A DNA stretch of 57,500 nt, from positions 1 to 57,500 of the forward strand of contig NZ_KK088653.1 of NCBI RefSeq assembly GCF_000600975.2. Reading direction: 5' to 3'. The stretch comes from Limimaricola hongkongensis DSM 17492. Its GTDB lineage: Bacteria > Pseudomonadota > Alphaproteobacteria > Rhodobacterales > Rhodobacteraceae. This document shows, in pieces, positions 19,301 through 26,412 of the stretch. The position numbers and the translations under genes were made by a program. How positions within the stretch are numbered: position 1 is the first letter of the stretch; each line of letters begins with the position of its first letter. Under the pieces are notes generated by a model, which saw only the letters and a list, made by a program, of their open reading frames with translations, did not search any database and was not told the origin of the DNA.

Positions 19301-19426
19301 ATCAGTAGAGCCGTCATTGACGAATATAACGGCATTAGGCCTTTCAGTCTGACTTAGTATACACTCTACAAATTGCCGGACCAGCATTTTACCGTTGAAA
19401 ACGGGCGCAATGACGGAAATTGACAT
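16370..19426 (-). CDS. Multidomain glycosyltransferase: GT2 + sugar-transferase-like + TPR-like + pyruvyltransferase
   Basis: 1018 aa from ATG 19426 (family-typical [12 protein letters not shown]; the longer ATG 19456 lacks support). Domains in order: GT-A family 2 glycosyltransferase (about 1-230, [11 protein letters not shown] and [10 protein letters not shown]); a linker; a second transferase-like domain (about 435-600, [33 protein letters not shown]); a helical TPR-like stretch; and a C-terminal polysaccharide pyruvyltransferase domain ([64 protein letters not shown]). The last three domains align segment by segment with 14308-16290. It probably both extends and pyruvylates a surface glycan; activity is inferred. 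AT-rich relative to the backbone. Confidence 0.82.
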   Translation of the reverse strand: [1018 protein letters not shown]

Positions 19427-19583
19427 GTAAGACCTACAGGGATAGAGAATGGGCATCCGAACGCATTTGAAACCGATACTTCAAAGCACTGGGCTTCTCG
19501 TGGCAGAATCCTGCGCTGGTCGCAACTAGAACTCGACAACGCTCAGATTCTTGCACGGAGCTAGGCTCCCGACTCATTGAGTT

Positions 19584-19813
19584 TCAGATCCAGAAGATGA
19601 CGGTTACTGCGAGAGTGACAGCGGACAGGAAGACTTCGGGACATCTATCGTAGCGAGTGGCGACGCGTCTCCAGTCCTTGAGCCTGCCGAACATGATCTC
19701 GATGCGGTTGCGACGCTTGTCGTGTTTCGCCAATGTGTCACGGGACTTCCGGCCCGGGATGCAGGGCTTGATACCCTTGTCCTTCAGGGCTTCGCGAAAC
19801 CAGCTGGCGTAAT
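19584..19813 (-). pseudogene. IS5-family transposase C-terminal remnant
   Basis: The final part of an IS5-family (IS427-like) DDE transposase: WFREALKDKGIKPCIPGRK, the catalytic-Glu region NRIEIMFGRLKDWRRVATRYDR, then TLAVTVIFWI and a stop. The N-terminal two thirds are missing where the IS481 element begins at 19814, so the insertion (or a linked deletion) truncated it. Confidence 0.85.
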
Positions 19814-20024
19814 TGTATAGCCCCACAAAGAGGCGGTACGATATCTTCTGCTGAAATGGAGACGGTATGGGGCAGGTTCTACACAGCAGCGCCCGAACGA
19901 CAGCGGCAGTTCGTCGAGCAATCCAAGGTAGTGAAGAGAGCGTAAGGCAGCCTCCCCGGTGAGCTGCTCCCCTCGCGATCCCTCAGTCTGATGTAGAGTT
20001 TGCTCAATTGCGAAGGAGCAGACG

Positions 20025-20288
20025 ATGCGAAAGAGCCGCTTCACCGAGGCGCAGATCATTGGGATGATCAAGGAGCAGGAAGCCGGGATGCCAACTGCCG
20101 AAGTCTGTCGCCGTCATGGGCTCAGCCCGGCGACGTTCTACAAGCTGAAGGCCCGGTATGGCGGCATGGAAGTGTCCGAGGCCGCGAAGCTGAAGGCGCT
20201 GGCGGATGAGAATGCCAAGCTCAAGCGCCTGCTGGCCGATACCATGCTGGACAACGTGGTTCTGAAAGACCTGCTGGGAAAGAACTGA
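20025..20288 (+). CDS. IS407-group transposase OrfA
   Basis: 87 aa. Helix-turn-helix DNA-binding protein: [43 protein letters not shown], followed by a coiled-coil ([19 protein letters not shown]) and the family ending [12 protein letters not shown] lies upstream of the ATG. Together with OrfB, probably through frameshifting, it forms the transposase. Confidence 0.93.
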   Translation: MRKSRFTEAQIIGMIKEQEAGMPTAEVCRRHGLSPATFYKLKARYGGMEVSEAAKLKALADENAKLKRLLADTMLDNVVLKDLLGKN

Positions 20289-20293
20289 CGACA

Positions 20294-21183
20294 TTGACCA
20301 GGCGGCGAGAAGCAGCGCTGCGGGCGATGCGGGATCACAAGATCTCGCAACGCCGTGCCTGCCAGCTTGTCGGTGTCGATCCCAAGACAGTCCGGCGCCC
20401 ACGCCCCCCGGACTGCCTCGAGATCCGCAAGGAGATGCAGGAGATCGCCGGGAAGCGGCGTCGGTTCGGCTACCGCCGGATCGGCATCTTGCTGGAACGC
20501 AAAGGCACGATCATGAACCACAAGAAGCTGTATCGGCTCTACCGCGAGGAAGGGCTGTCGGTGAAGCGACGATGTGGCCGCAAGCGGGCTCGAGGCACGC
20601 GCACGCCGAGGCCGGAGGCGGCGCATCCCAATGCCCGCTGGTCGCTCGACTTCCTGTCGGACAGCTTCGGCGCCTCACGCAAGTTCCGCATTCTCGCGGT
20701 GATCGACGATTGCTGCCGCGAGAACCTGTGCCTGATCGCCGACACCAGCATCTCGGGTGCCCGTGTGGCCCGCGAGCTGGACGCGCTGGTGCGGATCTAC
20801 GGGAAGCCCGCTTGCATTGTCAGCGACAACGGAACGGAGTTCACCAGCCGGGCCATTCTGAAATGGGCCGATCAGAACGCGGTGCCCTGGCACTATATCG
20901 ACCCCGGAAAGCCGCAGCAGAATGCCTTCATCGAGTCATGCAACGGCAGCGTGCGCGACGAGCTGCTGAACGAGGAGATCTTCGACACCCTGGACGATGC
21001 CCGGCGAAAGCTGGCCCTCTGGCGCTACGACTACAACGCCGTCAGGCCGCACTCCTCACTCGGGAACCAGACGCCGCTGGAAGCGCGCCGGGCGCTTGAG
21101 CAATTTGAAGGCGCCGCCCCAGGTACGCTTGCCCGAACGACCAGTCCAACTACCAATCTCAAACCCGCAAACTCTCGTTATGA
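20294..21183 (+). CDS. IS407-group transposase OrfB (3' end frameshifted)
   Basis: DDE integrase catalytic subunit: [30 protein letters not shown] (first Asp), [12 protein letters not shown] (second Asp) and [20 protein letters not shown] (Glu), ending in the [18 protein letters not shown] segment. The family-typical tail [11 protein letters not shown] and its stop at 21181 are in another frame, so a one-base loss near 21130 shifts the last 15 or so residues. The shifted frame reads out of the element to 21313. The catalytic core is intact, so activity may survive. Start is a TTG. Confidence 0.85.
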
Positions 21184-22142
21184 CCGAGGGACCGGCGGGG
21201 AGCAACTCACCGGCGCTACGGGATCAATCCGACGACGGTGCAGAAAGAGCGCAAGCGCTCCTCCACGGCCGACCTGCCGATGGGGCCCTCGGATCCCCGC
21301 TCGACGGTACTGACCCCTGAGGACGAAGCGATTATCGTCGCCTTCCGGCGGCATTCTCTGCTGCCCCTCGATGATTGCCTCTATGCCTTGCAGCCGACCA
21401 TTCCGCAGCTGACGCGCTCTTCGCTGCACCGTTGCTTGCAGCGGCATGGCGTCAGCCGCCTACCCGACATGGAGAGTGACAAGCCGAAACGGCAGAAGTT
21501 CAAGCAATACCGGATCGGCTTCTTCCACATGGACATTGCCGAGCTACGGACCGCCGAAGGAAAGCTATACCTCTTCGTAGCCATTGATCGAACCAGCAAG
21601 TTCGTGGTGGCCCGGCTCTTCACTGAGGCCAGTAGGAAAACCGCTTGGGAGTTTCTGGAGTTGCTTCTTTCGGCGGTGCCTTACCGTATTCATACGATCC
21701 TCACCGATAACGGCATCCAGTTCGCTGACCAGCCTCGCAATCGCAACACCGCCACCTCCCGGCTCATGCGGTTCGACATGATCTGCCAAGCCAACGGAAT
21801 AGAGCACCGGCTGACCAAACCGAACCACCCCTGGACCAACGGACGGGTCGAACGAATGAACCGGACCATCAAGAACGCCACGGTGAAACGCTTCCACTAC
21901 GATGATCACGCGCAGCTCGAGCGCCACCTCGCTCTGTTCGTCGAGGCCTACAACACCGCGCGGCGTCTGAAGACGCTCAAGGGGCTAACGCCGACGCAAT
22001 TTATCTGGCGAGAATGGCAGACCGATCCCGACCTGTTTCACCGAGAGCCGTGTCACTTGACCTCGGGACCATACACCTAGAAAACCCTACTATAGAAAAT
22101 CACCCTGCTCTTGGATCCAGAAACAGGTTGAGAATCGCAGCG

Positions 22143-23039
22143 TCAATCATTCAGATTCGACATGGCGCATTCAAAAGCCTCCCTGCTTTCAGCCTTTGAG
22201 TGGCCAGCTCTATCTGAAAAAATTATAGAACTAAAGCCATCTTTATTAATACTGGAGGCAATCCTACTGCCATTCAAACCACAAGGATGGAGTGGGATCA
22301 CTCCCATGGCCAAACAAAATGGCACATAGTGCTTATCGTAATGATGGCGATCCATTTCATTTTGTATGTACATTATTCGACGCCCCAACATACTACCCGA
22401 ATGATGTATAAGATTTACTCTCTCAGGAAAATCCTTCATGATTTGCTTTCTTGACCTGCCGCCGAAGCAAGTGCTCAGGAACTTTCCCACAGATCCATTA
22501 TTGTATGCGGTTACATCAGTTTGTGGGTTGATGCAGACAGCGCTCGCTTCTGGCATGAAAGTAAGAATCCTGAGGGCCGCAAATCCACCGCCACTAGACC
22601 CATACGTATAAACACTACCTAATTTCACCCCGAGGCTTCTGGAAAATCCGGAAATTGTATCCGAGATAACACTCAAAGGATCAAACTCTTCAGTACCTGC
22701 ATACCATGCCAAGCCAAGGGAATCATCAACCTGCAATGTAGGATCAGATATATACAAACAGCTTCCCGGAAAAAATTCGCTCCAAGTCCACCTCTGAAAT
22801 ACAGGAGGGGTGAATTTCTGCCTAGGAGCATCTCCAGAGAAGAAAACGAACAAGCGATCGCTCCCAGGTTTGGGAGAGAGAAGATAGTCATACCGCATCC
22901 CCATACGGACATCCGTATACAAGCAAGGATATCCTTTCAAAGGCGCGGATAAGTTCAAAGGCATACGCGGAATTTCAGCCAGGCTCTCAAGCCCAGACTT
23001 TCCAGTGTACTTAGGTATATAGGCACTTTTACGCCTCAC
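22143..23039 (-). CDS. Alpha/beta-hydrolase-like protein of unknown function
   Basis: 298 aa from GTG 23039. The nucleophile-elbow motif YGSSGGGFAAL (about 168-178) follows the predicted strand/turn, and a late DRAGH could supply an acid/histidine. RLFVFFSGDAP near residue 65 would be an early core strand. No specific family is recognised; accessory Asp2-like or glycan acyl-esterase/transferase roles are possible given the setting. AT-rich like the 13.5-19.4 kb block. A G8 run (23041-23048) lies directly between the AGGA ribosome site and the start, so its length sets their spacing. Confidence 0.6.
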   Translation of the reverse strand: MRRKSAYIPKYTGKSGLESLAEIPRMPLNLSAPLKGYPCLYTDVRMGMRYDYLLSPKPGSDRLFVFFSGDAPRQKFTPPVFQRWTWSEFFPGSCLYISDPTLQVDDSLGLAWYAGTEEFDPLSVISDTISGFSRSLGVKLGSVYTYGSSGGGFAALRILTFMPEASAVCINPQTDVTAYNNGSVGKFLSTCFGGRSRKQIMKDFPERVNLIHHSGSMLGRRIMYIQNEMDRHHYDKHYVPFCLAMGVIPLHPCGLNGSRIASSINKDGFSSIIFSDRAGHSKAESREAFECAMSNLND

Positions 23040-23040
23040 A

Positions 23041-23048
23041 CCCCCCCC
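23041..23048. repeat. C8/G8 tract at the translation start of the hydrolase gene
   Basis: Eight G on the coding strand separate AGGA from GTG. The in-frame upstream codons contain TGA seven codons before the GTG, so slippage would change ribosome-site spacing rather than fuse a longer protein. Confidence 0.65.
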
Positions 23049-23234
23049 TTTTCCTGTTCAGGACTTCCACCAGAACGGTGAGATACGATTTCCCCGAAGG
23101 AAACAGGTATTTTAGAAGCTTTCTGCATCGAAATCCTCTGAAAACTGCCCCCCTGATTCAATTACATTCAGAACTATGCGTTTCTTTTCCGAGGCAAGCG
23201 CGCGCTATATTTTTGACCAAACCATATCCTCTAC

Positions 23235-25148
23235 TCAGATCATACCATTTACATTGGGCATGTATCTTTGCTGGAAATTTATGGACTTGTCGCTTATATG
23301 CAAAACCTCTTTAGCCGACGCGCAGTCGCCATATACAATTGCCACCACATTTTCCCCGTCAATTAAGTCTCGAACAGCATGCACCATTCTTTTCTCTTTC
23401 AAGTTCACATCAAAGGAATGCTGTTCAACCAAACCGATGCGCCGTCCTTCATCCTTCATACGCGATATTTGCTCCACCAACGCGGCCACCTCTTCTGTCA
23501 TGACTCGGAAGTCACCGACGAAGATCGTGTCGAACCTGTGATGATCTTCTCCGAAGGCTGCCTTTTGTGGCTGCATCATGACAGGCACGGGAAAAGGCCT
23601 GCTCTCGATGTGGTTTTGGTATTTCAACGACTTCCCCGAAGCGTGATGATGCATCTGGGCGTCGAAATACTCCTTTCGAACACCGAAATAAAAGCCATTC
23701 ATGCCTTTGATATCGTCCGTGATCACAGAGGTTTCGCTGTCGCGCTGAAACGATAGCGGGCCGGTCGGCAGGGGCACCACCGCCCCCTTGCCGAACACCT
23801 GCGTGACGCGGCGTATGAACTCGCTGTCGGCCGCGAAGCGTACCGTGTCCCAGTAGCCCAGCTCCGCGCGGACTGGCGCGCGCCGGAACATGAACGAAGA
23901 GGTGTTCTGGATCACGAGCCGTCCCTGACCAGTCCAGCGGCGGAAGCTTAGGTCGCTCTGGGCCCGCGCTTGTTCGGATGTGCACCCCACGACCGAGGAG
24001 TTCGCCTGAAGATAGCGCACCTGCGTCTCGATCTTCACGGGGTGCGACCAGTCATCGGCATCGTGGATCGTGACGAATTCGCCCGTCGCCGCATCGAGGC
24101 CGTGGTTCCGCGCGACATAGGCCCCGCCATTGCGGTGCATCCGGATCAGTCGGATGCGCGGATCACCGGCTGCGACATGCTCGACCTTAGCACAGGTGGC
24201 ACCATCGTCGGGGCTGCAGTCGTCGATCACGATGATCTCGAGGTTACGCCAGCTCTGCGCTTGGAGCGAGCGCAGCGCGGTGCCGATCACGTCAGCGGCG
24301 TCATAGGCAGCCAAAAGAACCGTGACCCTCGGCCCGTCATCGATATCGAGCGGCAGATCCCTGGTAGCCAATCGGTCGTAAGGAAGCTGATCTTCTCCCG
24401 GCAGGAGCCGAAGCGCCGGAATCCGATATCGGCGCAGCACTTGGTTGATCCAGAAACAGCGCGCCTGCGGCGTGATCTCGAAATTGCCCCGCGCCAGCAT
24501 GGCGTCCGCACCGGCCTCGCCGTTCAGCGCGCCTTGCTCATAACAGGCCAGCCCGGAAGAGTCCTGACCCAGCGCAAAATGACACAGAAGCTCGGCCGTG
24601 GTCAGCCTCTTTCGAAATTCGAGATCATGGGCGCCCGGCCGGGCCTCGGCAATGTACGCCAGCGCCGCCCGATAGCCGTCGTCGGTCTTCTGGCGCATGT
24701 GCCAAAGTGCCAGTTCGCGGGCGGCTGCGGCGCAAGCAGCCGGCTCCGCGCTGTCTGCAACCATGGTCTCCAGCGCGGCCAGCGGCGGCTCGGTAAAGCC
24801 GAGCGTCAGCAGATGGGTCCGCAAAGCGGCCACTTCGCGATTGGCCTGCCGAACCGGATCACTGCAGCCCGGAAGAGGGCTGTACCCTTTTTCCTGTCCC
24901 TCTAGGACAAAGTGCAAAAGCGGGTTCATGCCGCGCTCAGCAACTTCGGGATAGGCCTCGAGATAGCACTTGGTGCTGAAATTCTTTCCTGGATTTCGCC
25001 CGAGCGCCGCTCCGTACCGCACGAAGTGCTCAACAGGCGAAAGCCCGGTCTTGGCCACATCGGGATAGCGCTGGCGATACCAGCTGCTATGAACATATCC
25101 AGACTTCTTCAGGATCTTACGAACGGTCTTGTCGTCAATTCCGGTCAT
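23235..25148 (-). CDS. Family 2 glycosyltransferase with N-terminal accessory region
   Basis: 637 aa from ATG 25148 (AGGAAG 6 bases upstream; ATG 25178 is weaker). The N-terminus has two repeats of the YPDVAKTGLSPVEHFVRYG / YPEVAERGMNPLLHFVLEG type found ahead of glycan transferases. A helical middle follows, then the GT-A domain from about residue 275: VTVLLAAYDAADVIGTAL, IIVIDDCSPDDG and the DxD-like FVTIHDADDWS. The last 100 residues and 3' sequence are noticeably AT-richer than the rest, so the gene straddles a composition boundary. Likely role: adding sugars to an exopolysaccharide or O-antigen-like glycan. Confidence 0.82.
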   Translation of the reverse strand: MTGIDDKTVRKILKKSGYVHSSWYRQRYPDVAKTGLSPVEHFVRYGAALGRNPGKNFSTKCYLEAYPEVAERGMNPLLHFVLEGQEKGYSPLPGCSDPVRQANREVAALRTHLLTLGFTEPPLAALETMVADSAEPAACAAAARELALWHMRQKTDDGYRAALAYIAEARPGAHDLEFRKRLTTAELLCHFALGQDSSGLACYEQGALNGEAGADAMLARGNFEITPQARCFWINQVLRRYRIPALRLLPGEDQLPYDRLATRDLPLDIDDGPRVTVLLAAYDAADVIGTALRSLQAQSWRNLEIIVIDDCSPDDGATCAKVEHVAAGDPRIRLIRMHRNGGAYVARNHGLDAATGEFVTIHDADDWSHPVKIETQVRYLQANSSVVGCTSEQARAQSDLSFRRWTGQGRLVIQNTSSFMFRRAPVRAELGYWDTVRFAADSEFIRRVTQVFGKGAVVPLPTGPLSFQRDSETSVITDDIKGMNGFYFGVRKEYFDAQMHHHASGKSLKYQNHIESRPFPVPVMMQPQKAAFGEDHHRFDTIFVGDFRVMTEEVAALVEQISRMKDEGRRIGLVEQHSFDVNLKEKRMVHAVRDLIDGENVVAIVYGDCASAKEVLHISDKSINFQQRYMPNVNGMI

Positions 25149-25436
25149 ACTGTCTTCCTGCGCGACCTTCTGCCGCATGCCTCTTTTGGGTCCCGGCTCT
25201 AGGATGGCATCTTCTGCTTGCCTTGCCCGATGCCCGTGATCAAAGGATCATGTGCCCCATTCCCGCCGAGACGAAAACGGCCTGTCTCTAAAAGGGTTCA
25301 CGTTACCATGTCGCCTATTTCGCAGGTCCTGCCCCCCCTCTCAAGCTGCTTCGTCCGCATCTTTGAAAACTGACCAAGGGTCACACCGAGCCATGGCCGA
25401 GATAGGGTGTCGTGCCGCCCCCGCCCTAGTGCTACA

Positions 25437-25444
25437 CCCCCCCC
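25437..25444. repeat. C8 tract in the 5' region of the coiled-coil gene
   Basis: Eight C's 27 bases upstream of ATG 25472. This is the third C8/G8 tract near surface-glycan genes in the window. A C7 run lies at 25332-25338. Confidence 0.6.
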
Positions 25445-25471
25445 ATCCAAACATCGCCGGAGTTTCGCCTC

Positions 25472-25939
25472 ATGACCAAAGCTTGGCTCTTGCCACAAGA
25501 CACGCCCGACCCCGACGAGTTCGAAGATCTTTCTTTTTTTCGGGAACCGCGCAAAGCGCCTAGGGCTGATAATCAGCCGCTCCACAGGTCAGCCGCCCTG
25601 CACGAGAAAACCCTCGAACTTTTGGCTCACCGGGATGTCAGAATTGCAGAACTGGTGGCCGCACTTGAGCGCGAGCGGCTGGCTCATCAGGAGACGAGGC
25701 AGGAAGTCGCTCCCCGTATCGAGGAGATCGCGCAGCTCACGCTTCGGACGTATGAGAACGAAACCGAGCTCCAAGCGGTCCGGACCCAGCTTGACGAGGC
25801 CACCACCGAACGCGACACGCTGCGTGCCAAGTGCGATGAGCTACAGGCCGAGCGCGATGCCTTACGCACCAGCACCTCTTGGAAACTGACAGCTCCGGTT
25901 CGATGGGTCAGGCTCCGCTTCCAGACCCATCAAGACTGA
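25472..25939 (+). CDS. Coiled-coil protein with glycosyltransferase-associated C-terminal motif
   Basis: 155 aa. A long charged coiled coil (about 45-135) rich in Glu/Arg/Ala/Leu ends in RDALRTSTSWKLTAPVRWVR. That SWxLTAPxR motif follows coiled coils at the ends of many polysaccharide glycosyltransferases and their partners. No catalytic domain is present, so this may be a scaffold, or the fragment of a larger transferase. GGAG precedes the ATG. It diverges from the glycosyltransferase at 23235-25148. Confidence 0.65.
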   Translation: MTKAWLLPQDTPDPDEFEDLSFFREPRKAPRADNQPLHRSAALHEKTLELLAHRDVRIAELVAALERERLAHQETRQEVAPRIEEIAQLTLRTYENETELQAVRTQLDEATTERDTLRAKCDELQAERDALRTSTSWKLTAPVRWVRLRFQTHQD

Positions 25940-26412
25940 TCCACGCAGCGGAACTGGCGCCGAAATATCGAACGAACCGCCTGCTCGCTGCACAACAGGC
26001 CCTTCGGTCCTATGACTGGGTTAAAGCCCGCACCATCGCGGGCTGCCCTCCATGTGGCAACGGATCGCATAGTTTTCCGGCCGGTTCGACCTGTCCGATT
26101 CGACTTGAGCTGTACATTCAGCTGAGGTCATCACGAAGCGCCAAGTAAGGGTCTTTTCGCGCGGCAAAGCCATATTCGCCCAAGACACACCGAATGGCTC
26201 CTTAACTGCGCCACGGCATTTATTCGCGCAACCACTTGTTTATGAAGGAAATTCAAACTATCAACCCGGTCATCTCGAACAATCTTTAATAGATTCGAAA
26301 CCTGTGTTAATCTCCGGGCAGGGCAGCACTTGAACGTGCGAATAACCGACTGACTGACGCACCTTCAGGGCATAGGCCCATGTGAAGTTAACCATTTTAT
26401 CAGGTGGTCGTA
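25940..26412. other. Intergenic region before RTX gene
   Basis: About 470 bases with no supported gene. A hairpin AGCCCGC/GCGGGCT (26025-26044) may end the coiled-coil transcript but lacks a T tract. The AT-rich stretch at about 26200-26400 probably holds the promoter of the RTX gene; no specific boxes are clear enough to call. Confidence 0.5.

Larger units (their letters stand above)
19960..21209 (+). mobile_element. IS407-group (IS3 family) insertion sequence with 4-bp target duplication
   Basis: Inverted ends TGAGCTGCTCCCC (left, 19960) and the complement of TGAGTTGCTCCCC (right, 21209). The flanking CCGG at 19956-19959 and 21210-21213 is a 4-bp target duplication, the size expected for the IS407 group. 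Contains orfA and orfB. Inserted into the IS481 transposase gene. Confidence 0.93.
19814..22075 (+). mobile_element. IS481-family element, interrupted by an IS407-group element
   Basis: Ends read TGTATAGCCCC at 19814 and the complement of TGTATGGTCCC ending at 22075. The transposase gene is split by the insertion at 19960-21209 but otherwise rejoins perfectly in frame. As is common in IS481 elements, the transposase C-terminus SGPYT is encoded in the right inverted end, with the stop just outside. No matching target duplication is visible. Confidence 0.82.
19867..22080 (+). pseudogene. IS481-family transposase, split by IS insertion
   Basis: The 5' part (19867-19959) encodes MGQVLHSSARTTAAVRRAIQ through RQPPR; the 3' part from 21214 continues [17 protein letters not shown] and ends at 22080. 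Removing the inserted element plus one CCGG copy restores one uninterrupted frame of about 320 codons, including the integrase core (FFHMDIAELRTAEGK, HTILTDNGIQF, PWTNGRVERMNRTIKNATVK). The gene is broken only by the insertion, so the event is recent relative to the decayed IS relics nearby. Confidence 0.9.

Noticed and set aside
12340..21209. Composite transposon formed by two IS407-group copies around the glycan genes
   Set aside because: The copy at 12340-13043 is truncated, decayed and in a different subfamily from the intact one at 19960-21209, so they could not mobilise the segment together.
26025..26044. Hairpin after the coiled-coil gene as a terminator
   Set aside because: 7-bp stem without a following T tract; mentioned in the intergenic description only.
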